Positions 1-7,043 of a DNA stretch of 19,971 nt are shown one piece after another. The notes beneath the pieces are model-generated. The model saw nothing but the letters and a program-made list of their open reading frames with translations, searched no databases and was not told the DNA's origin. Where the stretch lies: assembly GCA_005877565.1 (NCBI GenBank), contig VBOK01000140.1, positions 1 through 19,971 on the forward strand, in the 5' to 3' direction. Made by a program: the position numbers and the translations under genes. Position 1 is the first letter of the stretch, and each line of letters starts with the position of its first letter. This DNA is from Nitrospirota bacterium. GTDB lineage: Bacteria; Nitrospirota; Nitrospiria; Nitrospirales; NS-4.

Positions 1-218
1 TTCGCATAGTAGCTGTTGGCAAAGGGCCGCTCCGTCCCTTCCTGGCGCAGCACCCGGTACTGCTCTGGCGTCAGGAGCCGCCGCCACTCTTCGTCCGTCT
101 TCGTCACCTGATACATATGTCCCGACTCCTTGGCCAGTCCCGGCATTATACCAAGGGCCTTCGCCGTGATGCCGAGCCCCAGCGCCAGGCCGGCTTTCAG
201 AAAGGTTCTCCGCGTCAC
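1..218 (-). CDS. msrB: Peptide-methionine (R)-S-oxide reductase MsrB, Tat-exported, N-terminal part only
   Basis: The first 72 codons of a gene that runs off the left edge. It starts at a GTG at 218 preceded by a perfect AAGGAGG with a 7-nt spacer. The protein opens with a twin-arginine signal (TRRTFLKAG) and a hydrophobic stretch, so it should be exported folded. From about residue 38 it matches the MsrB N-terminal signature (KTDEEWRRLLTPEQYRVLRQ, then GTERPF). MsrB reduces methionine-R-sulfoxide in damaged proteins; the family's catalytic Cys and zinc-binding Cys pairs lie beyond the window. It follows the response regulator gene by 43 nt, so co-transcription is possible. The family call is firm; periplasmic location is inferred from the signal. 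Confidence 0.88.
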   Translation of the reverse strand, partial: MTRRTFLKAGLALGLGITAKALGIMPGLAKESGHMYQVTKTDEEWRRLLTPEQYRVLRQEGTERPFANSYYA

Positions 219-225
219 GGGCGTT

Positions 226-232
226 CCTCCTT
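226..232 (-). promoter_or_regulatory. Shine-Dalgarno of msrB
   Basis: AAGGAGG on the minus strand, 7 nt before the GTG at 218. It decides the start, because this gene has a GTG rather than an ATG initiator and the Tat signal begins right after it. Confidence 0.8.
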
Positions 233-261
233 ACCCATTAGTCGCAGTTCCGGCCGGTTCG

Positions 262-867
262 TTACCTGGGAAATTGCTTGTCCAAACAGTCCGGGCAGAT
301 CACGTGTGAAAAGTCCACCTCGGTATGGCCCTTGATGTAACTTTCCACGGTGTACCACTGACCGCGCTCGTCACGAATCTTCTTGCATTGCGCACAGATG
401 GGCAGGATCCCACGCAGGACCTTAATCTCCTGCATGGCCTGCTCCAACTCCTCTTCCCGGGCCTTGCGGCGGTCCATTTCGCGTTTGAGCTTCAAGGCCG
501 AGCTCATCCGTGTCAGCAGCTCCAACCGCTTGATCGGTTTGGTGACGTAGTCCACAGCCCCGGCGGCGAACGCCGTCGCCAGGAATGCCCCCGCCTTCAT
601 CGCCGTCACCATGAGGATGGGCAGATCCCGATAGCGTTTGTCCGCCTTGATCCGGCGGCACGCTTCCACCCCGTCCATATCGGGCATCATGATGTCCATC
701 AAGACCAACTCGACATCGGCAGGAGCACTCGCATTAGCTAGGCCGAGACGCTGAAACGCCTCGTGTGCGGATTCCGCCACCAGGACCTGCTGATACCCGG
801 CGTCTTCCAGAATCAACTGCAGCGCGCTTCGGGTTTCCGGCGAGTCATCAACAACGAGAATGCTCAT
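262..867 (-). CDS. Response regulator: receiver domain, coiled coil, and C-terminal CxxC...CxxC module
   Basis: A 201-residue protein. Residues 1-120 form a receiver domain: acidic pair D7/D8, phospho-acceptor D58 in LVLMDIMMPDMDG, T88 and K110 (the KP motif). Residues 125-150 are a charged helix likely to form a coiled coil. The C-terminus (150-200) has the module VLRGILPICAQCKKIRD...VICPDC, with C158, C161, C191 and C194 spaced as for a metal site. This module is known at the ends of receiver proteins and PAS-type sensor kinases, where its function is unclear. There is no DNA-binding or enzymatic output domain. I prefer the ATG at 867, with AAGGTG 9 nt upstream; the in-frame GTG at 879 overlaps that ribosome site. 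It lies 14 nt after the membrane-protein gene. The cognate kinase is not in the window. Confidence 0.88.
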   Translation of the reverse strand: MSILVVDDSPETRSALQLILEDAGYQQVLVAESAHEAFQRLGLANASAPADVELVLMDIMMPDMDGVEACRRIKADKRYRDLPILMVTAMKAGAFLATAFAAGAVDYVTKPIKRLELLTRMSSALKLKREMDRRKAREEELEQAMQEIKVLRGILPICAQCKKIRDERGQWYTVESYIKGHTEVDFSHVICPDCLDKQFPR

Positions 868-881
868 GGATCCGCGCACCT

Positions 882-1597
882 TCAGGGTTCCCTGGAGTCG
901 TCCAGTCTGTCACTATCAGCCTCTTTGGTCAAACGGCGGCCCCACTGTTGCCGGCACAGGTCCACAATCGGGGCGGCCAGCAACAGCCAGGCCACCACAA
1001 ACACCGGCCAGTTAAACTGGATCGGCCGCACGTGGCGGACCGCTTCGGCTCCGCCGCCGGCCGCCCGAATGGCGTCGGCCATGAACACGTACAGCACCAG
1101 CGCGACGCCGATGAGGCTCGCTACCCACGCCCAGGGACCCGGCCAGAGCGCGCACTCCGGGCGATCGAACAGACTGACCAACGTTCCGCCACGGCCATCA
1201 GCACGGCGATGCTGACCGGGGCCAGCACCGGCCCCCACCACGGCAGCGGCAGCAGGAACAGGATGTCCCAATCCAGGAGCGAGCGAGGCCAGCCGCTCAA
1301 CGGGACCAGGAAGACATAGTACAGGATGTCCCAGACGCCGAAGGCGACCAGCGTGTAGCCCAGGCGGCTACGCCACGTCCGGCCGGCCAGCCAGCCCACA
1401 GCGAACAGCATGATCAATGTGGCCGCTTCGCGGACCATCTCCGCGCGGACCAAACCCTCTGGTAACATCACCGGGTCGGGTTGATACGGGTCCACGTGGC
1501 CAACCATGGTCCGTAGGTACAGGACCACCGCGGACTCGACATAGGCCATCGCCGCGGCATAGAGCAAGACGATCAGCCAGCGCTGCTTGTCGGTCAT
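882..1597 (-). pseudogene. Multi-pass integral membrane protein, broken by a single-base frameshift
   Basis: Two overlapping minus-strand reading frames together encode one hydrophobic protein. The first starts at the ATG at 1597 (MTDKQRWLIVLLYAAAMAYV, with GAGGG 6 nt upstream) and holds about four membrane segments up to VLAPVSIAVLMAVAERW near 1190. The second frame continues from TLVSLFDRPECALW with two or three more segments and ends at 882. The whole interval is 716 nt, one short of a multiple of three, so one missing base near 1175-1190 explains the break; repaired, it would be about 238 residues. I recognise the pattern (AMAYVESAVVLYLR, FGVWDILYYVFL, a Trp/Pro-rich loop) as a conserved uncharacterised bacterial membrane family and assign no function. 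It begins 22 nt after the GDPD gene. A sequencing or assembly error is a real alternative. Confidence 0.7.
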
Positions 1598-1619
1598 GGC
1601 TGTCCCTCTCGTCCGCGCG

Positions 1620-2303
1620 TCAGATCCTCTCCGGAAAATCCGAAATGATGCCATCCACACCCAGCGATCGGACCCACGCGATGTCCGATGGCTCGTTGAC
1701 CGTATAGACGAAGACGCGCAGCCCTTCTTGATGCAACGCGCTGACGAATTCGCCGGTCAAGCAGTCAATCCCCACTCCGACGTGGGTGACCCCGGCGTCT
1801 TGCGCAAAAGCCGTCGGGTGCACAGGCACGCTATCCAGCAGGGCCATGGTGTGAGCCCCGGAGGCGAGACGCTTGACCGCGAGCAGTTCGGCATGGAGAA
1901 ACGAGGCGTACATGACGGGCCGAACAACCTTGTTTCCGGTCACGCTTGCACAGACCCGTTTGACGATCCCGGGGGACTTGATGTCGAGCATGAGTCCGGC
2001 GCGGTTGTTGATGACCGCGAGTGCTTCATCCAGCGTCGGAATGGGCTGGCCGTCGTCCGTTCGTAACCGTAACATCTCTTCGAGGGTCAGCTCGATGACC
2101 GCACCGGATCCGTCAGTCGTGCCGTCCACCCGGCGATCATGGAACACGACAGGGTGGCCGTCTCGCGTCGCCCGGACATCGATCTCGACGAAGTCGACGC
2201 CCAACGCGAGGGCCTTGGCGATGGACGCCAGCGTGTTCCCTGTCGCGTGCCCGGCGGCCCCGCGATGTCCCACCCGAAGCACCACCAAGCTCCGCTCCAG
2301 CAA
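1620..2303 (-). CDS. Glycerophosphodiester phosphodiesterase (GDPD family)
   Basis: About 227 residues, a single GDPD TIM-barrel domain. These enzymes hydrolyse glycerophosphodiesters to glycerol-3-phosphate and an alcohol. Visible signatures are GHRGA at residues 12-16 (catalytic His13, Arg14), NTLAS at 23-27, the metal-binding pair E40 and D42 in FVEIDV, and the second catalytic His55 in VVFHD. The C-terminus has VYTVNEP and GVDGIISDFPE, typical of the end of the barrel. No signal peptide is seen, so it is probably cytosolic. The start is uncertain: the longest form uses TTG at 2303, but TTG 2288 or GTG 2285/2282 have GGAG at suitable spacing and still precede the HRG motif. The gene lies 9 nt after ppx, so it is likely translated from the same mRNA. 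Confidence 0.9.
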   Translation of the reverse strand: MLERSLVVLRVGHRGAAGHATGNTLASIAKALALGVDFVEIDVRATRDGHPVVFHDRRVDGTTDGSGAVIELTLEEMLRLRTDDGQPIPTLDEALAVINNRAGLMLDIKSPGIVKRVCASVTGNKVVRPVMYASFLHAELLAVKRLASGAHTMALLDSVPVHPTAFAQDAGVTHVGVGIDCLTGEFVSALHQEGLRVFVYTVNEPSDIAWVRSLGVDGIISDFPERI

Positions 2304-2312
2304 TGATGCGGT

Positions 2313-3245
2313 TTACCCCTTGGATTTCTGCCAGCGATCGATGAGGACGCCCTCGCGGAGGCCGTAGTCGCTGACGAGACAGTCGGCAAAGCCGAACCGT
2401 TCCATACTTTCCGCCAGGATCAACGTGCCGGACAGTATGAGGTCTTCACGACCAGGCTCCAAGCCGACGAGCTCGCGCCGCTGGGCGTGCGTGCGAGCGA
2501 TCAGATCAGCCAAGATCCGCCGCACGGCTTTCACGGAAAGCCGGTAGTTGTGGATCCGGAGCGGGGCATAGACCGCAAGGCGCTGGTCCATGGCTGCCAG
2601 CGTTGTGATGGTGCCGGCCGTCCCGACGAGGCGGTAGCCGGCCAGCGACCCGAGCTTCGCCTCGACGACATCCAAATGCCGGGCAATGCGGGCGCGCGCC
2701 GCTGCAAGCTCATCCGCCCGCACCGGATCGGACCGGAGGCATTCCTCGGTGAGGCGGACGACCCCTTCATCCACCGACACCATCGCGGGAGCCTGTCCGG
2801 GCGCGACGGTGATGAATTCGGTGCTCCCGCCCCCGATGTCCAGCGCCACGAACCGCTCCACGCCGGCTGGCAGGCCGGACTGGATGCCCAGGAGCGACAG
2901 CCGGGCCTCCTCCTCGCCCGAGACGACCTCCACATCCAGCCCATTGCGGCGCTTGACCTCCCCGAGAAACTCGTCGCGGTTGACGGCGTCGCGCACGGCG
3001 CTCGTGGCCACCGCCACAACCTCGCACGCACCGGCCCGCTTGATCGCTGACATCCACTCGGCGATCGTCTCCAGCGCGCGCGCCATCGGGGCTGGCTGCA
3101 GACGGCGGCTCGGCTGGAGGCCTTCGCCCAACCGGACGATGCGTCGATCCGAAGCGAGTTCGTGCAGCCGCCCATCGTCTCCAATCCGGATGATCAGCAA
3201 CCGCAGCGTCAGCGTGCCGATATCGATGCCCGCGTAGATCGGCAT
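2313..3245 (-). CDS. ppx: Ppx/GppA-family phosphatase (exopolyphosphatase or pppGpp phosphohydrolase)
   Basis: 310 residues, the length of the short single-core form of the family, which removes terminal phosphate from polyphosphate or pppGpp. The ASKHA fold signatures are present: GIDIGTLTLRL near the N-terminus (phosphate loop 1, with Thr where many members have Ser-Asn-Ser), ALDIGGGSTEF in the middle (phosphate loop 2), VSGEEEARL between them, and GTAGTITTLAAM. The E. coli-type C-terminal HD extension is absent. The ATG at 3245 is chosen because GGGTGA lies 8 nt upstream and MPIYAGID gives a normal N-terminus; upstream codons in the same frame overlap the previous gene. It begins 8 nt after the coiled-coil gene. 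Sequence alone does not separate polyphosphatase from pppGpp phosphatase activity. Confidence 0.9.
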   Translation of the reverse strand: MPIYAGIDIGTLTLRLLIIRIGDDGRLHELASDRRIVRLGEGLQPSRRLQPAPMARALETIAEWMSAIKRAGACEVVAVATSAVRDAVNRDEFLGEVKRRNGLDVEVVSGEEEARLSLLGIQSGLPAGVERFVALDIGGGSTEFITVAPGQAPAMVSVDEGVVRLTEECLRSDPVRADELAAARARIARHLDVVEAKLGSLAGYRLVGTAGTITTLAAMDQRLAVYAPLRIHNYRLSVKAVRRILADLIARTHAQRRELVGLEPGREDLILSGTLILAESMERFGFADCLVSDYGLREGVLIDRWQKSKG

Positions 3246-3253
3246 GCCGTCGT

Positions 3254-3574
3254 TCACCCTCGTTCCTTGATCTGGTCCATCTCGAACCGGATGCGCGCCT
3301 CTTCCTGCTTGAGCTGGTCCACCTTGGCAAACAGGTCCTGGATCTCCTTGTCCTCCAGCACCCCGCTGCCCTTCCGCTCGATCAATTGGAACGCCCGCTC
3401 GCCAGCCGCCCGCAGGTGTTCCTTGATCTGGTCCTCCACCTTGTACAGCTGGAACTTCAGGCGCAGAAGCTCCATCTCCTCGAGCGACTGGTCCGCGGCC
3501 TTGGCGGTGCCCTGACGCACCTGGGCCCATCCCGTGCGGAGATCGTTTTTGAATCGGCGGAATCGCGAAATCAT
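3254..3574 (-). CDS. Small coiled-coil protein of unknown function
   Basis: 106 residues starting at the ATG at 3574 (MISRFRRFKNDL), 7 nt after the recG stop. It is rich in charged residues with heptad-like spacing from about residue 28 to the end (SLEEMELLRLKFQLYKVEDQ, then a second helix ending EARIRFEMDQIKERG). There is no signal peptide or membrane segment, so it is expected in the cytosol as a helical hairpin or coiled-coil oligomer. The ribosome site is weak, suggesting translational coupling to recG. The frame is open upstream, but starting earlier would overlap the recG end. I do not recognise the family. Position between recG and ppx is the only functional hint. Confidence 0.72.
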   Translation of the reverse strand: MISRFRRFKNDLRTGWAQVRQGTAKAADQSLEEMELLRLKFQLYKVEDQIKEHLRAAGERAFQLIERKGSGVLEDKEIQDLFAKVDQLKQEEARIRFEMDQIKERG

Positions 3575-3581
3575 AGTCCCG

Positions 3582-6035
3582 TCAGGATACTCCAGCCAGA
3601 TCAAGTTTCGCTCGCCACCGGCGGAGCAGGGCCGCTTTGAGTTCTGCGTGCTCCGGTCGCGCGAGAGAGGGATCCCGCTGGAGCAACCGCGTCGCTTCCT
3701 CCCTGGCTTCTTCCAGGATCTTGGCGTCGCGGATGAGATTGGCCACCCGCAGATCGGAGGGGCCCCACTGCCGGGTCCCAAAGAACTCGCCAGGCCCGCG
3801 GATGTGCAGATCCTCCTCGGCGATCACGAAGCCATCATGACTCTTGACCAACGCCTCAAGGCGGCGCCGCGCCTCCTCCGACAAGCGGTGCGGCCCCATC
3901 AAGAAGCAGTACGACTGATGCGCCCCGCGGCCGACCCGTCCCCGGAGCTGATGCAACTGGGCCAGGCCGAAGCGATCGGCATGCTCAATCAGCATCACCG
4001 TGGCGTTGGACACGTCGATGCCCACCTCGATGACCGTCGTGGCCACCAGCACCTGGATGCGGCCGGCTTTGAAGTCCGCCATGGCGCGGTCCTTCTGCTC
4101 GGCCTTCATCCGGCCATGGATCAGCCCGACCGTCCACTTCGCGAACGCCTCCCGCTGCAGCCGCTCGGCTCCCGTGATCGCCGCCTGCAGGTCCACCTTC
4201 TCCGACTCCTCCACCAGCGGGAACACCACGTAGGCCTGCCGGCCCTGCGCCAGCTCGTCCTCGATCAGGCGGTAGGCCCGCGCCCGCTGGCCTTCCGCAA
4301 ACAAGAGCGAGCGGATTGGCGTGCGGCCCGGCGGCATCGCGTCAATCACGGAGAGGTCCAGATCGCCGTACACGGTCAGCGCCAGAGTCCGGGGGATGGG
4401 GGTCGCCGTCATGACCAGCACGTCGGGCGCGTAGCCTTTCTCCTTGAGGGTCGCGCGCTGCAGCACCCCGAACTTGTGCTGCTCGTCGATGACGGCCAGC
4501 CCGAGCTTGTGGAACCGGACCCTCTGCTGGATCAGGGCGTGCGTGCCGATCACGATCCCTGCCGACCCGTCGGCGATGGCGGCCAGGGCCCCCTCGCGCT
4601 TCTTCCCGCGCCCCCCGACCAGCAACACACACGAGACGCCGAGCGGCTCCAGCAGCCCATGCAAGTTCAGGTAGTGCTGCTCGGCCAGGATCTCGGTCGG
4701 GGCCATGAGAGCCGCTTGCAACCCAGAGCCCACGGCCATCAGCATCGCTACCGTGGCCACGACCGTCTTACCGCAGCCCACGTCGCCTTGGATCAAGCGG
4801 TTCATCGGATGAGGACTCGCGAGGTCGCGGCGGATGTCTTGCAAAACGCGAAACTGCGCCTCCGTCAAGCGAAAGGACAACGAGTCCAGGAACCGCCGCG
4901 GCAGCAGCGTCTCCTGGTCGTAGGCCAGGCTGCGCGCTTCCCGCTGGACCGCCTCGCGCTTCTGCCCCAGGGCTAGCTCCAGCAGGAAAAAATCCTCGAA
5001 CGCGAACCGGCGATGCGCCGGAGTCCGGCCACGGTTCAGGTCCTCGAGGTTCGCCTTCGCAGCGGGGAAATGGACGGCCTTGATCGCTTCCCCGAACGCC
5101 ATGAGCCGCCGCCCGCGGACGATCTCGGCCGGCAAGGCATCGACAGCGCCGTCGGCGTACTGGTCCACGAGTCCCTTCATGATGGCGCGGATCCGGTCGC
5201 TGGGCATCATCCGTGTCTTGGTCTCCCGACCGTGATAGATCGGCACGATGCGGCCCATGTGGACCAAGTCGTGATGACGACCGACCTCTTCCCCGCCCTC
5301 CAGGATCTCGAAGGCCGGATTTTCCATCTGCAGGTGCGTCCACCGCCCGCTCCGCGCCTTGACCAGCCCGTAGAGCATCAGATGCTGGCCGGCTTGAAAG
5401 GTCTCCGCCAGATAAGCTTGGTTGAACCACACAAGGGACAGGCTTCCGGTCTTATCCGCCACCGTCGCTTCGACCAGTTTCCGGCGCTGGTGGGCGGTGA
5501 CTGCGAGCTTGACGGACCGGATCTCGACGGCGACGACCGCCTCCTGGCCGGGGATCAGGCTCCCGATGGACCGGACCTGCGTCCGGTCTTCATAGCGCCA
5601 CGGCAGCGACCAGACGGCATCCTCTACCGTGTGGATGTCGGCGCGCGCCAGCACTTCTGCCTTCTTGGGCCCCACGCCCCGGACGTATTGGATTGGCAAC
5701 TCCCAGAGCCGGTGCGCTGGTTTCGCCGGTCTGGAAGAAGACGTTGCCGACTCTTCCACCGAGCGGAGGAGACGGTTCAACACCACCTTGGCTTCGGCGA
5801 TCCGGCGGCCACGGAGGTCAGGTCCGAGCGTCTCGTAGTCGGAGAAGAGATGCACCAAGTGGAGCAAGTCCGCTTCAACGCTGGGATGATGGACGGAGTG
5901 TCCGAGGGCGGTCACGACCTGCTGGGAAACAAACCTGCCGAGATCCTTGAGGGCGGAAAGACCGTGCGTCCCGCTCCGGGTGGCGTACTCAACCGGGCGG
6001 GCGATCCGTAGGATGATCTCTTTCAAGTTATCCAT
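3582..6035 (-). CDS. recG: ATP-dependent DNA helicase RecG, long form
   Basis: 817 residues. RecG reverses stalled replication forks and branch-migrates Holliday junctions. Residues 1-105 are an extra helical N-terminal region; E. coli RecG is about 693 residues and longer forms are known in deep-branching phyla. The core then shows the helix-hairpin-helix-like LPIQYVRGVGPKKAEVLARA, the OB-fold wedge domain (about 165-265), Walker A GDVGCGKT at 417-424 (Cys where Ser is usual), motif Ia APTEILAEQH, Walker B DEQHKFGV at 517-524 (family usually DEQHRFGV), MTATPIPRT, VVFPLVEESEK, ATTVIEVGIDV and QLRGRVGRG. The C-terminal FFGTRQWG is typical. All helicase motifs look functional. It is the first gene of the leftward run and shares a 141-nt divergent region with rpmB. 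No clear Shine-Dalgarno precedes the ATG. Confidence 0.97.
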   Translation of the reverse strand: MDNLKEIILRIARPVEYATRSGTHGLSALKDLGRFVSQQVVTALGHSVHHPSVEADLLHLVHLFSDYETLGPDLRGRRIAEAKVVLNRLLRSVEESATSSSRPAKPAHRLWELPIQYVRGVGPKKAEVLARADIHTVEDAVWSLPWRYEDRTQVRSIGSLIPGQEAVVAVEIRSVKLAVTAHQRRKLVEATVADKTGSLSLVWFNQAYLAETFQAGQHLMLYGLVKARSGRWTHLQMENPAFEILEGGEEVGRHHDLVHMGRIVPIYHGRETKTRMMPSDRIRAIMKGLVDQYADGAVDALPAEIVRGRRLMAFGEAIKAVHFPAAKANLEDLNRGRTPAHRRFAFEDFFLLELALGQKREAVQREARSLAYDQETLLPRRFLDSLSFRLTEAQFRVLQDIRRDLASPHPMNRLIQGDVGCGKTVVATVAMLMAVGSGLQAALMAPTEILAEQHYLNLHGLLEPLGVSCVLLVGGRGKKREGALAAIADGSAGIVIGTHALIQQRVRFHKLGLAVIDEQHKFGVLQRATLKEKGYAPDVLVMTATPIPRTLALTVYGDLDLSVIDAMPPGRTPIRSLLFAEGQRARAYRLIEDELAQGRQAYVVFPLVEESEKVDLQAAITGAERLQREAFAKWTVGLIHGRMKAEQKDRAMADFKAGRIQVLVATTVIEVGIDVSNATVMLIEHADRFGLAQLHQLRGRVGRGAHQSYCFLMGPHRLSEEARRRLEALVKSHDGFVIAEEDLHIRGPGEFFGTRQWGPSDLRVANLIRDAKILEEAREEATRLLQRDPSLARPEHAELKAALLRRWRAKLDLAGVS

Positions 6036-6052
6036 GGCCGTAACGTGCGGCC

Positions 6053-6081
6053 ATTCTCACCATCTCGACCGTAAAGATCAA
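6053..6081 (-). promoter_or_regulatory. Possible sigma70-type promoter of recG
   Basis: Minus strand TTGATC (6081-6076), 17-nt spacer, GAGAAT (6058-6053). The boxes match the consensus at four of six positions each. Predicted transcription would start only about 10 nt before the recG ATG, which fits the lack of a Shine-Dalgarno but lowers certainty. Confidence 0.3.
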
Positions 6082-6111
6082 TACAGAAGGGTCGTTTGCT
6101 CCAGCACGCCC

Positions 6112-6141
6112 TTGTCAGGGAAGACGCGCATGTGCTAGCAT
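6112..6141 (+). promoter_or_regulatory. Probable extended -10 promoter of rpmB
   Basis: TTGTCA (6112-6117), 18-nt spacer, TAGCAT (6136-6141) with TGC directly before the -10 (extended -10 form). The predicted start near 6148 gives a leader of about 29 nt containing AGGAG 7 nt before the GTG at 6177. Confidence 0.45.
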
Positions 6142-6176
6142 GCAGCCCCGTTGGAGCAACCATCAGGAGAACCACC

Positions 6177-6368
6177 GTGGCCAGGGCATGTGAGATCTGC
6201 GGGAAGACGCGAGCGGTCGGCAACAACGTCAGCCACGCCAACAACCGCACCAAGCGCGTCTTCCGTCCGAACCTGCAAACCATCCGGGCGCTCGTGAACG
6301 GCGCCACGCGACGCTTGCTCGTCTGCACCCGGTGCATCCGCAGCGGGAAAATCAAGAAGGCGGTTTAG
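6177..6368 (+). CDS. rpmB: 50S ribosomal protein L28, zinc-ribbon form
   Basis: 63 residues, normal length for L28, a structural protein of the large ribosomal subunit. It begins MARACEICGKTRAVGNNVSH and carries the L28 pattern ANNRTKRVFRPNLQ. Cysteines C5/C8 and C50/C53 form two CxxC pairs, so this is the zinc-binding (C+) version. The GTG at 6177 is the start, with AGGAG 7 nt upstream; the longer open frame back to 6096 adds non-homologous residues and overlaps the promoter. It is one of only two plus-strand genes here, is transcribed alone, and converges on the lipoprotein gene. As known in general, the C+ form is expected when zinc is sufficient; a C- paralogue elsewhere would be the zinc-starvation version, but none is visible. 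Confidence 0.96.
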   Translation: MARACEICGKTRAVGNNVSHANNRTKRVFRPNLQTIRALVNGATRRLLVCTRCIRSGKIKKAV

Positions 6369-6415
6369 CCAGTCGATGCAACACTATGGCTCTCACGGTT
6401 GAGGAACTGGCTAAA
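6364..6415. repeat. Inverted repeat spanning both stop codons of convergent genes; possible bidirectional terminator
   Basis: TTTAGCCAGT (6364-6373) and ACTGGCTAAA (6406-6415) are a perfect 10-bp inverted repeat with a 32-nt loop. The left arm contains the rpmB TAG and the right arm contains the lipoprotein TAG. Transcripts from either side would form the same stem. The loop is long and no U-tract follows on either strand, so this is not a canonical intrinsic terminator. Confidence 0.4.
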
Positions 6416-6857
6416 AGGGACGACCACCCACGGGCATCTGCTGTTGCTGGAACCCGCGCTCCTGTTCTTTCTTGAGCCTGTCGAACTCGCGTTGCTCCCG
6501 AGCATACTTGGCGGCCATCTCTTCCCAGCGGGTCATCATCTCCGACTCGTTGGCCGCGAGCTTAGCTTCGGCCTGCTCCGGCGTAAGCACCTTAGCCTCC
6601 ACCTGGACCTCGACCTGCTTACGAAACTCCATCAGGTCTCCCAGATTGGGCAAGGGCGGCTGGATCTCCACCAATTTGGCATACAACAGGTCTCGAGCTT
6701 GGGCGCGGGGCAGGTGTCCAGAAGCGACGCGCGAATCAAGCTGGTTCCGGTAGGACTGCAGGATGGCGATGGTCGATTCAGAGGGAGGCAGGATGCCCGC
6801 CGCGCAGCCGGATAGCCCCGCTATGATCAGCCACCCTGCCAGACCCGCACGCTGCAT
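6411..6857 (-). CDS. Small coiled-coil lipoprotein of unknown function
   Basis: 148 residues. The N-terminus is a lipoprotein signal: a hydrophobic run then lipobox L15-S16-G17-C18, so the mature protein starts at C18 and should be anchored in a membrane facing the periplasm. From about residue 28 the protein is helical and charged (QSYRNQLDSRVASGHL, then EAKVLTPEQAEAKLAANESE), ending in a Gln-rich tail and GGRPF. No enzymatic motif is seen. The ATG at 6857 directly precedes the signal peptide; GGGGGA lies about 12 nt upstream, a rather long spacing. It is monocistronic, with its own promoter, and converges on rpmB. I do not recognise the family. Confidence 0.82.
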   Translation of the reverse strand: MQRAGLAGWLIIAGLSGCAAGILPPSESTIAILQSYRNQLDSRVASGHLPRAQARDLLYAKLVEIQPPLPNLGDLMEFRKQVEVQVEAKVLTPEQAEAKLAANESEMMTRWEEMAAKYAREQREFDRLKKEQERGFQQQQMPVGGRPF

Positions 6858-6880
6858 CGCCGTTAGGGTTCCCCCTATTC

Positions 6881-6907
6881 GTGTCGAGGGTTACTCCGGT
6901 TCGACAC
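6881..6907. repeat. Operator-like inverted repeat in the lipoprotein gene leader
   Basis: GTGTCGA (6881-6887) and TCGACAC (6901-6907) form a 7-bp inverted repeat with a 13-nt spacer. One arm abuts the predicted -10 box and the element covers the predicted start site, a position typical of a repressor operator; a leader hairpin is the other possibility. Confidence 0.35.
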
Positions 6908-6936
6908 AGCATACCGCCCGACTGCAGACACTGCAA
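6908..6936 (-). promoter_or_regulatory. Possible sigma70-type promoter of the small lipoprotein gene
   Basis: Minus strand TTGCAG (6936-6931), 17-nt spacer, TATGCT (6913-6908). Predicted start near 6901, giving a leader of about 44 nt to the ATG at 6857. Confidence 0.4.
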
Positions 6937-7043
6937 GACGCCGACCAGCGACAAACCTTCCTCCGCTCCAAAAGCCTTGGTACGATCAGTGGCGCTGCTG
7001 CCTAGACTCGGCCGGGTGGGGATACAGAACTCTTCTGATTTTG

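Noticed and set aside
1170..1200. Programmed -1 frameshift in the membrane-protein gene
   Set aside because: No slippery heptamer and no obvious downstream stem at the frame switch; a mutation or sequence error is simpler.
3534..4976. Long plus-strand open frame opposite recG (480 codons)
   Set aside because: It is antisense to clear RecG helicase motifs, rich in Arg/His/Gln/Asp as expected for an antisense shadow in GC-rich DNA, and has no recognisable domain.
7025..7037. CAGAA-CTC-TTCTG hairpin just downstream of tpsA as terminator
   Set aside because: Only a 5-bp stem with a 3-nt loop; the T-rich tail is on the plus strand, where no gene ends, and not in the tpsA direction.
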